From: an uncultured archaeon
Lineage (GTDB): Archaea; Thermoproteota; Bathyarchaeia; TCS64
Assembly (NCBI GenBank): GCA_938048735.1
Contig: CALIUM010000030.1
Coordinates: forward strand, 1 to 39,853
Direction: 5' to 3'
DNA: 39,853 nt
The position numbers and the translations under genes were made by a program. Shown piece by piece: positions 1-6,544 of the stretch. The first letter of the stretch is position 1. Each line of letters starts with the position of its first letter. Below the pieces are notes generated by a model. The model saw only the letters and a program-made list of their open reading frames with translations. It ran no database searches and had not been told where the DNA came from.

Positions 1-516
1 CTCCACCACATTCCAGCCCGATGCGGCCGCATCCAGGATGCTGTCCGTTATATGGTCTGGTAGGAGGTTCACCTCATCAATGTAGAGGATGTTCTGGTTA
101 GCCTCAGCCAGCAAGCCAGGCTGGAGGGCCCTAATACCCTCACTTATGGCCTTCTCTATATCCAAGCTCCCGACGACCCTGTCCTCTGTTGCCCCTATAG
201 GCAGGGTTACAACCTTCATCCTCCTAGTCTCAGCCTCGAGAGGGATGCCCCTGAGATATTTGTCCAGGCATGTAGGGCACATGTTGGTCGGGTCGAAGGG
301 ATTGCAGTTGAACGGGCAACCCCTTACGACTGAAACCTCAGGGAGTATGTCCACTAGGGCCCTTACGGCTGTGCTCTTCCCCGTCCCCTTCTGCCCTCTG
401 ATGAGGAGCCCCCCTATCATGGGGTTGATGGCGTTGAGGAGGAGGGCTAGCTTCAGCTCCGACTGCCCCACCAGGGCGGAGAAGGGATAGACTGGGCGTC
501 TTAAGGCCAAAACCAA
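1..516 (-). CDS. Magnesium-chelatase ChlI/BchI-like AAA+ ATPase, N-terminal part
   Basis: The product is an AAA+ ATPase of the Mg-chelatase I family. In chelatases this subunit drives metal insertion into tetrapyrroles; in archaea the same fold also serves other MoxR/ChlI roles. The reading frame runs from a TTG near 516 (or 510) off the left edge. Visible motifs are the family start 'YPFSALVGQ', a Walker A 'GQKGTGKST', a cysteine-bearing insert ('CPFNCNP', then 'CPTC') typical of ChlI, and a Walker B '[11 protein letters not shown]' followed by '[19 protein letters not shown]'. The C-terminal half lies outside the window, so the partner VWA subunit and the pathway cannot be judged. The family is secure; the start and biological role are not. 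Confidence 0.88.
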   Translation of the reverse strand, partial: MVLALRRPVYPFSALVGQSELKLALLLNAINPMIGGLLIRGQKGTGKSTAVRALVDILPEVSVVRGCPFNCNPFDPTNMCPTCLDKYLRGIPLEAETRRMKVVTLPIGATEDRVVGSLDIEKAISEGIRALQPGLLAEANQNILYIDEVNLLPDHITDSILDAAASGWNVVE

Positions 517-587
517 CGGAAGTTAGATTATACTACTGAAAAAACCTTTCTAGAATCTCGATATAATTCAAGCGGTTCCTTTAAGCC

Positions 588-1352
588 CTAGAAGGCTAGG
601 CCTCCGAACCTCCTCCTAACCTCCTTTATATGCATCCCAATGCGATCTGCAGCCCTTATATAAGCTGATCCAAGGTATAGGGCTGGGAGGGCCTGAGCCT
701 CAAGCCATAAACTCCCACCAATCCTTATAGATTCGCCCCACCTATCGCTGAAGACCATTAGGGTTAGAGAGCCCCTTCTCTCCCAGATTACGGATTTTAT
801 TGATGCATTAAGCCCTTCATCCCTGTTAAGGATCTCGGCCAGCGCCTCATGAGGACACCCATCCCAGAGTTCTCCAGGGCCAGGTGGTATGGCCTCATCA
901 GGAGCATAGAATCCCACACCTCCCTTTACCTCCTGAGGCACCTCCCAACTAAGATCCATTATCTCCCTCCTCAGAAGGCCTCTCGTCTTAGTGGAGGTTC
1001 TAGCCAATATCCTCCCGGGTAAAACCCCCCTTATTGAACCCCTCACAGCGTAGTCCACCCTGAATAGGTTCTTTCCTCCTTCACTTCTATAGGTTCCGTA
1101 GTCCCATCTAGTCAGCACGACCGCGGCGTCTACGCCTCCCCCAGCCTTGAGATCAAAGGATGAGATCCCTCCCCTAAGCTCGTCAATTCTGCCCGGGGGG
1201 ATGAGGTTGGGCTCTAGCCCAAGGTCACTCATTGCCTCATGAACAAGTTTTATGACATCTATACTCTTGGAGGATGATCCCACGGATTTGAGAAAGGCGT
1301 TGATATGGAAAACCCTTTCTCCGGTAAAGATGGAATCATTTTTATCCCTCAT
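588..1352 (-). CDS. Conserved-looking hypothetical protein, 254 aa
   Basis: I do not recognise this family. It is a soluble protein with no membrane segment, signal peptide or obvious metal-binding pattern. It has a Gly-rich stretch ('LKAGGGVDAAVVLTRW') near residues 68-85, a Pro/Gly-rich loop around residue 155 ('IPPGPGELWDG') and a basic C-terminus. The ATG is preceded by a GGGAGAT Shine-Dalgarno-like sequence. Its start lies only 23 bases from the likely start of the divergent SpeD-like gene, so the two may share a control region. Codon use resembles its neighbours, which favours a real gene. No function is proposed. Confidence 0.7.
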   Translation of the reverse strand: MRDKNDSIFTGERVFHINAFLKSVGSSSKSIDVIKLVHEAMSDLGLEPNLIPPGRIDELRGGISSFDLKAGGGVDAAVVLTRWDYGTYRSEGGKNLFRVDYAVRGSIRGVLPGRILARTSTKTRGLLRREIMDLSWEVPQEVKGGVGFYAPDEAIPPGPGELWDGCPHEALAEILNRDEGLNASIKSVIWERRGSLTLMVFSDRWGESIRIGGSLWLEAQALPALYLGSAYIRAADRIGMHIKEVRRRFGGLAF

Positions 1353-1384
1353 CCCGATCTCCCTTGAGGATCTACATGATCGGG
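1353..1384. promoter_or_regulatory. Inverted repeat between two divergent starts
   Basis: CCCGATC at 1353-1359 is repeated in inverse (GATCGGG) at 1378-1384. The repeat covers the 5' ends of the 588-1352 gene (minus) and the SpeD-like gene (plus). Such an arm pair between head-to-head starts could bind a regulator of both genes or fold in the mRNA leader. No second copy was seen, so this remains a suggestion. Confidence 0.3.
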
Positions 1385-1732
1385 ATGCACCTCACAGTAG
1401 ACGGGGTCATGAGGGTTAGAGTTAGTGGAAGAGAAATACTCAGGGTCCTTAGAGGGCTCCCACAAGAGATAGGGATGAAGGTTTTATCGGGACCTTACAT
1501 AGTGGAGGGGAGTCCTGATAACCCTGGTTGGACTGGGGTTGTGATTATCGATAAGTCTCACATAGCCATCCACACATTCGACCTCAAAAGCCTCATCTCA
1601 ATAGATATTTACTCGTGTAAGCCCTTCGACGGGGAGGCAGTATTGAGATATCTAAAAAGCAGCCTCCCCCTTGGGAGGTTCTCATATAGGAGTTTTATAA
1701 GGGATGTGGAGGAAGAGGGGAGAAAAGGTTGA
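1376..1732 (+). CDS. S-adenosylmethionine decarboxylase (SpeD)-like protein with altered processing site
   Basis: The protein belongs to the prokaryotic AdoMet decarboxylase fold, whose members self-cleave before a serine to make a pyruvoyl cofactor and supply decarboxylated AdoMet for polyamines. Counting from ATG 1376, Ser61, His66 and Cys81 fall where the family has its pyruvoyl Ser, processing His and catalytic Cys ('SHIAIHT', then 'IDIYSC'). The residue before the serine is Lys60 instead of the usual Glu, and the 'WPE' after 'IHT' is absent. ATG 1376 is preferred because GAGGAT lies just upstream and the protein then begins 'MIGMHL', like family starts; an upstream in-frame TTG at 1364 is possible. 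It may be a SpeD paralogue with another decarboxylase role or a non-processing relative. Confidence 0.75.
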   Translation: MIGMHLTVDGVMRVRVSGREILRVLRGLPQEIGMKVLSGPYIVEGSPDNPGWTGVVIIDKSHIAIHTFDLKSLISIDIYSCKPFDGEAVLRYLKSSLPLGRFSYRSFIRDVEEEGRKG

Positions 1733-1762
1733 ATAATCTAAATCCCTACTCAATAATCCTAG

Positions 1763-2056
1763 ATGAATGTACGCCGCTTGGACAGGGCTGAGATGGCTAA
1801 ACTGCGTGGGAGGAGAGGTTACATCCTCAGACTCTCCAGAGCTGGAGCTCTCCTTCACAAGGTAAACTGTCCTCTGGTGGGGTCAATGAACCCAGAGAAG
1901 GGAGAAGGCATATACTATGCTCCGAGCCTAGACGAGGCATTGGAGTGGCTCGGCGCTAGGGCTATTAGGGGGAAGGCATGCGGCCTCTGCCTAGCAAGCC
2001 TGACTTATAGGCCTAGGCCCGAGAAACTAATGGAAGGGCCTTCGCGATCCACTTAG
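1763..2056 (+). CDS. Small protein with Ada-type zinc-binding pattern
   Basis: This 97-residue protein carries an H-x3-C (His32, Cys36) followed about 36 residues later by C-x2-C (Cys73, Cys76). Between them is a Tyr-rich turn and a 'SLDEALEWLGARA' helix. The layout resembles the zinc-binding module of Ada and similar nuclease-tail domains, in which H/C-x3-C is followed by 'F/Y-x-S-x2-EA-x3-G' and 'C-x2-C'. That supports a DNA-binding or structural zinc domain; a full function cannot be assigned. The N-terminal 30 residues are basic. It follows the SpeD-like gene by 30 bases on the same strand and may be cotranscribed with it. Confidence 0.6.
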   Translation: MNVRRLDRAEMAKLRGRRGYILRLSRAGALLHKVNCPLVGSMNPEKGEGIYYAPSLDEALEWLGARAIRGKACGLCLASLTYRPRPEKLMEGPSRST

Positions 2057-2169
2057 AAGACATTTAATAAGAAACTTCTCTCTAGCTATTCCATTCATGG
2101 AGGTTTGCTCATCTCAAACCCTTATAATCCTAATGGACCCAATATTGAGATATCTCTTCTCGGATTTAT

Positions 2170-2234
2170 GTTCCAAAAAACTTTTCTGGAACGATTCTTT
2201 TATAGATTTAAAAGAGAGTTCATTGATATATATT
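2170..2234 (+). promoter_or_regulatory. Promoter region of the 2240 membrane-protein gene, with a small inverted repeat
   Basis: The 183-base gap before 2240 is AT-rich. TATA-like sequence lies at 2198-2213 ('TTTTATAGATTTAAAAG'), about 27 bases before the TTG start, which fits archaeal promoters with little or no leader. Just upstream, GTTCCA (2170-2175) and TGGAAC (2187-2192) form a 6-bp inverted repeat around a poly-A/T spacer. It could be an operator, or the terminator of the upstream gene. Confidence 0.4.
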
Positions 2235-2239
2235 AGGAG

Positions 2240-2590
2240 TTGGGATCTCTAGGCCTTTGGCGATGGCTTGAGGTCGGCTCGTATTTACTACTTATTATAG
2301 GGGTCCTTGGCGATCATATCTCGACGGCTCTTATCCTGAGCAGCCCTCGGTTCTTCGAGAGGAATGAAAGGGTAGTTCTCCTCATGTCTGTGGGACTTTG
2401 GCTTCCCCTTGATCTATTGTTTATGTTCTTAGGTGTGTTTATTCCCTATTTATCCCTCAGGACCTCCAGCCTGTCACCCTTGAGAGGCCTCTTAGCCTAC
2501 CCACTTTTGCATGGGATCATTAGGTTAGGAGGGGTGATGTGGAACCTTTCCCTCTTCTGGGTTCATGGCCCTCTAATGCTGGAACCATAA
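2240..2590 (+). CDS. Small integral membrane protein, DUF5658-like
   Basis: The product has 116 residues with three or four hydrophobic helices (roughly residues 13-32, 45-70 and 85-110). Features that recall DUF5658 membrane proteins are 'GVLGDHISTALIL' in the first helix, where the family has a Gly-Asp-x-x-(S/T)-T signature, and 'ERNERVVLLM' at the start of the second, where the family has 'E-x-N-P'. The molecular function of that family is not established. The start is a TTG with AGGAG directly overlapping it, so leaderless translation is plausible. Its 3' end faces the MoaD-like gene on the other strand. Confidence 0.55.
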   Translation: MGSLGLWRWLEVGSYLLLIIGVLGDHISTALILSSPRFFERNERVVLLMSVGLWLPLDLLFMFLGVFIPYLSLRTSSLSPLRGLLAYPLLHGIIRLGGVMWNLSLFWVHGPLMLEP

Positions 2591-2609
2591 AATTAGGGAT
2601 TATACCGCT

Positions 2610-2873
2610 TCAGCCGCCCGATATCACTGGAAATATTACTATCTCATCTCCAAACCTCAGCTTGGCTGAGGGGTGTAGGCGCTTGCCGTTGACCAGAACA
2701 CCGAGGCCTCTCCTCTCAAAGGCGTATAGGTATTCTCTTCCGAGCCTAAATAAGAACTCCTTGAGGGTTATAGCATCCTCCTCGACCTTGAAGACTGAGG
2801 GAGGTGGGTACATCGAGGGATGTTTAAGGAAGGTTTGGCTTATGCCTTTCGGATTATAGCCTCTCAGAGCCAT
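2610..2873 (-). CDS. MoaD/ThiS-family ubiquitin-like sulfur-carrier protein
   Basis: This 87-residue protein has the C-terminal half of a beta-grasp sulfur carrier: 'VLVNGKRLHPSAKLRFGDEIVIFPVISGG', ending in the Gly86-Gly87 that MoaD, ThiS and archaeal SAMPs need for adenylation and thiocarboxylation. The N-terminal half carries 'ITLKEFLFRLGREY', the helix that usually follows the first hairpin. Likely roles are sulfur donation for molybdopterin/tungstopterin or tRNA thiolation, or protein conjugation. The window also holds a pterin-dependent AOR (33-35 kb), a possible but distant client. No activating E1 enzyme is nearby. Confidence 0.8.
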   Translation of the reverse strand: MALRGYNPKGISQTFLKHPSMYPPPSVFKVEEDAITLKEFLFRLGREYLYAFERRGLGVLVNGKRLHPSAKLRFGDEIVIFPVISGG

Positions 2874-2926
2874 ATCGCTTAGATCTACTGCAAGGACTTA
2901 AATCTGAAGAGTATGAGAATATTCAG

Positions 2927-3667
2927 ATGTTCAAAGCCTCTCCAGCGGAAAGAGAAGTTCTATTAGCCATGCTTAAGGCCACAAGAGGTCAGCCATCCTC
3001 CAGAGATAGAATAATGGAGGCCTGCCGATCGACGAGGGAGGTGTTAAACAGGATTATAGACCGTCTCTCCGCTGAGGGGTTGATCGTGGAGGATGGAGGG
3101 TTTTTGATGGCCACTCATGGCCAGAGGCTGAGGATCGCTGTTGAAGCCGTGAATGCTGGTGCAGGGGTGGATATTGTGAGCAGGGCCTTAGGCTGGCGGG
3201 AGTTCGAGGATATCTCAGCCCACATATTTGAGGAGAACGGCTTCTCTGTTCGACGCAGGTTCAGATTCAAAGCTCGAGGGAGGAGGATGGAGGTTGACAT
3301 AGTGGCATGCCGCAGTCCATACATAATATGTGCGGAGTGTAAAAGGTGGTCTAGGGGGTTGAATGACTCCGTGGCGAGGAGGGCCGTGGAGGCACATGTG
3401 GAGAAGGTGAAAAGCCTAGGGGAGAGCCTTGGCAGGCTCGTGAGGAGACTCGGCCTCATAGGCTGGAGTCGAGCCGTGCTCATACCAGCCACAATAACTC
3501 TTACCCCTCCAACCGCCAAGATCTATGAGGAAGTTCCCCTCATCCCCATCCTCGAGTTGCCGAGCTTCCTCAGCGAGTTTGAGGTGAATTTAGACTCGCT
3601 GGCTCACTTCAGACTCTCTCTTCCGGAGCTGAAGAGGGGGCCTATCCAGACGATCCTTAGGCATTAG
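2927..3667 (+). CDS. Winged-helix domain fused to a PD-(D/E)XK nuclease-like domain
   Basis: Residues 1-65 look like a winged helix: 'AEREVLLAMLKATRG' then 'LNRIIDRLSAEGLIVEDGG'. From residue 90 onward there is a Mrr/Hjc-type restriction-endonuclease-like core: 'EFEDISAHIFEENGF', then 'RMEVDIVA' (Asp124), then 'IICAECKRW' (Glu137, Lys139). This E-x(n)-D-x(n)-E-x-K arrangement is the catalytic signature of the PD-(D/E)XK superfamily and looks intact. The C-terminal part ('AVLIPATITLTPPTAKIY') matches the last core strands. It may be a DNA-end or foreign-DNA-acting nuclease, or a regulator that reuses the fold. It is expressed away from the MoaD-like gene, 53 bases apart. Confidence 0.75.
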   Translation: MFKASPAEREVLLAMLKATRGQPSSRDRIMEACRSTREVLNRIIDRLSAEGLIVEDGGFLMATHGQRLRIAVEAVNAGAGVDIVSRALGWREFEDISAHIFEENGFSVRRRFRFKARGRRMEVDIVACRSPYIICAECKRWSRGLNDSVARRAVEAHVEKVKSLGESLGRLVRRLGLIGWSRAVLIPATITLTPPTAKIYEEVPLIPILELPSFLSEFEVNLDSLAHFRLSLPELKRGPIQTILRH

Positions 3668-3730
3668 GCTATGTGAGCCTTATAGAGCATAAATGTATTA
3701 ACCCTCCGTTTTTAGCTTATCTTCAAGGCC

Positions 3731-4330
3731 ATGTCCGCCATGGAGGGGCCAACCTCTGGAAGGATCCTTGATAGTGGGTTTTATTGTAGAGACCCCTCAC
3801 TAGTCGCGGTGGAGCTTCTAGGAAAGCAGCTGGTTAGGAGGCTCGATGAGAACCTCCTCGGCGGGTTGATAGTCGAGGTGGAGGCCTATTACGGGGCCGA
3901 AGACCCCGCCTCTAGGGCCTTCCGGGGTTTGAAGAGTTTTAACAGGATGATGTGGATGGAGCCTGGGAGGGCCTTCATCTATAATGTTCACAGGTACTGG
4001 ATGTTCAATGTTGTAGCCCATGAGTCCGGAGGGGTGGGAGCCATCCTGGTTAGGGCCATAGAGCCTCTATATGGGGTGGATATGATGATGAAGAACAGGC
4101 CTGTGAAGAATATCCGAGATTTGACAAGCGGCCCTGGAAGGCTATCGGAAGCTCTAGCTATTGATAAGAGGTTTAATGGGGCGTATCTGACTGAGGAGGA
4201 CAGCGAGATCTTCATACTAGACAACAATTTGAGGATGGAAGTTGAGACCTCCCATAGGATTGGAGTAAGAAGGGACCTAGAGAAGGAGCTTAGATTCTTC
4301 GTGAGGGGCAATCCATACGTATCGCGCTGA
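3731..4330 (+). CDS. 3-methyladenine DNA glycosylase, AAG/MPG family
   Basis: The protein is a monofunctional DNA glycosylase that excises alkylated or deaminated purines. It shows the AAG fold markers: 'FYCRDPSLVAVELLGKQLVR' at residues 17-36, 'GGLIVEVEAYYG' with the expected catalytic Glu51, a Met-Arg rich turn 'NRMMWMEPGRAFIY', 'MFNVVAHESG', 'AILVRAIEPL' and 'LTSGPGRLSEALAI'. Length (199 aa) fits the family. Near residues 84-95 the usual 'YG-x-H-x-C-x-N-V' is altered ('VHRYWMFNVV'), so substrate choice may differ. ATG 3731 is used; ATG 3740 is an alternative. It stands alone and its 3' end meets the amidase from the other strand. Confidence 0.9.
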   Translation: MSAMEGPTSGRILDSGFYCRDPSLVAVELLGKQLVRRLDENLLGGLIVEVEAYYGAEDPASRAFRGLKSFNRMMWMEPGRAFIYNVHRYWMFNVVAHESGGVGAILVRAIEPLYGVDMMMKNRPVKNIRDLTSGPGRLSEALAIDKRFNGAYLTEEDSEIFILDNNLRMEVETSHRIGVRRDLEKELRFFVRGNPYVSR

Positions 4331-4363
4331 TAAAACTCACCTTAAGGGGATTCCGGTAATACC

Positions 4364-5766
4364 TTAATCGTCGGGATAGAGGCCAGGTGGGTGGCGTTTG
4401 TGCCAGTCGGTTAATGATTGGTAGGCGCGGGCTACAGCTAGGATTCTGTTCTCCTCATATGCTCTTCCCATGAACTGGATGCCGGTCGGCAGCCCCTCAT
4501 CGGTGAATCCGTTGGGCACGGAGATCGCGGGGAGGCCTGCACAGTTGCCTATGGCACCCATAAGGTCCCTCACAGCCCCGGAGACGACGCCCCTAAACTC
4601 CCTATCGATGGGGGTGGCCGGGGCAGGCCTAGAGGGGGCTATAAGGGCGTCGTAGGGGGCCATGGCCTCATCAACAGCCTTGGAGATGATCATCCTTATC
4701 CGCATGGCCCTTAAATAATCCCTGGCCAGCAGAATCGTCCGGGCGTAGGCCCCATATCTATCCTCAGGCGCCGTGAGTTCTGAGGTCCTCCCGCTCTCTA
4801 TGAACTCCTCGAAGGCACTGGCCGACTCCGCGTATAGTATGGTTCTGGTGACGGCCTCGTATGGAAGTTCTGGGAGCGTTATCTCCTCGATAGAGGCCAC
4901 CTTCTCAAGTTCTCTCAGGCTCCTCTCGAAGTTGGCCAAGACATCCTCGTCTACGCCCTCAGTGACACCCCCTAAGTAGGCTAACTTGAACCTCCTCCTA
5001 GGAGGTTTATCATCGTACTTGAAGGGCCTGTCTACCGTGGATGGATCTCTGGGGTCAAATCCCGCTATGGCCTCTAGGACTATCCCGCAGTCATCGGCTG
5101 TGAGGCAGAAGGGGCCAAGCTTAAGGTCCAGCTCAAAGTCATGGCTCCATACCTGCTCACCCTTCCATATGTGGGCCTGAGCCCTGATACCCCGCAGTTG
5201 TTGGCTGGGCTAAGGATGGATCCCCAAGTCTCAGAACCTATGGAGAAGGGGATGAGGCCAGCGCATACGGCTGCTGCCGATCCACTCGAGGAGCCCCCGG
5301 TCCAGTAGTCTGGATTCCAAGGGTTACGCGGCGGGCCTGTGAAGGAGGCGTTTGGCTGGCGGTAGCCCATCCCCCCGGCAAGCTCGATCATGGCCAGCTT
5401 AGCCGCTAGGACCGCCCCTGCACCCCTCAACCTCTCGACAACGGCCGCATCGTAGTCGAAGACCTGACCTCTAAAAGGAGAGGCCCCCCAGGTGGTGGGT
5501 ATCCCAGCGGTTGCTAGGAGGTCTTTAACCCCGTATGGGATCCCGTGGAGGGGGCCCCTATATTCTCCAGCCTCGATCTCCCCCTCAGCCCTCCTCGCCT
5601 CCTCCAGAGCCCTAATACGGGTGACCGTGACAACGGCGTTATACTTTGGCCCTAACTCTTCTAGCCGCTCTAGGAATAATTCGGCCAGCTCCACCGGGGT
5701 GACCCTGCCATCCCTTATGAGATGGGAGAGCTCCCTTATCGTGGCGTATACCAGGCTACGAGGCAT
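4364..5766 (-). pseudogene. Amidase-signature enzyme (GatA-like fold), interrupted by one frameshift
   Basis: Together the two halves encode a complete amidase-signature hydrolase of about 467 residues. The N-terminal half (5766 down to about 5125) has 'GIPYGVKDLL' with the catalytic Lys, the 'GGSSSGSAAAV' Ser-rich signature and 'GSETWGSI', a Trp variant of the usual 'GTDTGGS'. The C-terminal half (4939-4364) starts mid-domain. Translating the other frame from 5126 restores 'KLGPFCLTADDCGIVLEA' and links both halves, so one indel at about 5121-5127 (around an AAGCTTAAGG) breaks the frame. ATG 5766 follows GGTGAGGAG. The upstream 77-residue gene overlaps it by 11 bases and is probably its cotranscribed partner. 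A sequence error or a young pseudogene is equally possible. Confidence 0.82.
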
Positions 5767-5977
5767 CTCTCTCCTCACCGCCCCTATAGGGCCTGAAGGT
5801 GAAGGAGGGCTCATCCCAGTTCCTCAGCTTAACCGATCTGAGCTCCACGGACATCTCCACTATCCTCTCCACGCCTCTCCTCACCTCCTCAAGCTCCTCA
5901 GGGCTGAGCCTATCCCCATAACCCCTTCTAACGATCTCGAAGAGGAGACTAGCCTCCTCTCTTCTTAGATCACTCAT
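5756..5977 (-). CDS. Small helical protein cotranscribed with the amidase
   Basis: This protein of about 73 residues starts at ATG 5977; a GTG at 5989 also lies in frame. It is charged and helical ('LSPEELEEVRRGVERIVEMS'), followed by 'VKLRNWDEPSFTFRPYRGG'. A short protein of this kind, ending in '(N/G)-x-D-E-P-x-F-x-F-x-P-Y-R', is known to me as a companion or N-terminal extension of amidases. I infer it is a GatC-like or regulatory partner; the function is not proved. TATA-like sequence on the minus strand near 6004-6015 places transcription start just upstream of ATG 5977, which is why that start is favoured. Confidence 0.6.
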   Translation of the reverse strand: MSDLRREEASLLFEIVRRGYGDRLSPEELEEVRRGVERIVEMSVELRSVKLRNWDEPSFTFRPYRGGEERDAS

Positions 5978-6150
5978 GTTCTCAACCACTAATAGGTCCG
6001 TAGGATAATATATTTACACTGCTCTCTGGATGGGGTTGGGATCAGGTAACAATGAGGTAGTCTTATTCATGAAAATATATCAACTATATTATTATGTTTA
6101 ATTTAAATATTTATGTCTTTGGACAGAAATATGCTAAGTTATCCTTCCAG

Positions 6151-6405
6151 CTAAGTTCTCCTTACTCTCGGCTTCACGGCTTTATATAGTGTGGGGTTGT
6201 TTAACATTATTACCGCTGCTGAGTGGGAGCACATCCCCTTCGATTGGAAGCCTGGGCATGTGCAGCTCACGCTACCCTCCGGAGAGACCACCACTATGTA
6301 GGTTCCGTGATCCCCTATGACATTATACCTACCTTCGCCTATACGCTCTATCCTCCCACCCTCAACGAGTCTGACTGCCTTCTCCACCATCCTACCCACA
6401 GACAA
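6151..6405 (-). CDS. SWIM zinc-finger protein
   Basis: The 84-residue product is essentially one SWIM domain. Cys48, Cys50, Cys59 and His61 ('SCTCPGFQSKGMCSHS') give the C-x-C-x(n)-C-x-H zinc ligand set that in other proteins binds DNA or protein partners. The preceding 'RYNVIGDHGTYIVVVSPEG' is the beta-strand region usual for the fold. Stand-alone SWIM proteins in archaea have been linked to recombination mediators, but nothing around this gene confirms that. Starts at TTG 6405, GTG 6399 or ATG 6390 are all possible. Confidence 0.75.
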   Translation of the reverse strand: MSVGRMVEKAVRLVEGGRIERIGEGRYNVIGDHGTYIVVVSPEGSVSCTCPGFQSKGMCSHSAAVIMLNNPTLYKAVKPRVRRT

Positions 6406-6544
6406 GGATCAACCACCGAATGGCTCGGTCAACTACTCAAGGAGATTCATATATTGATCCGTAGGCGCCTTATTTGAATATGATTCAGGCCTTCGGCGGA
6501 TAGCCAAATATATAAATATAAGGTACATTGTCTGTGGGGAAGGT

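Noticed and set aside
89-490. 133-codon plus-strand frame at the left edge
   Set aside because: It is the antisense shadow of the chelatase ATPase, whose Walker motifs are on the minus strand.
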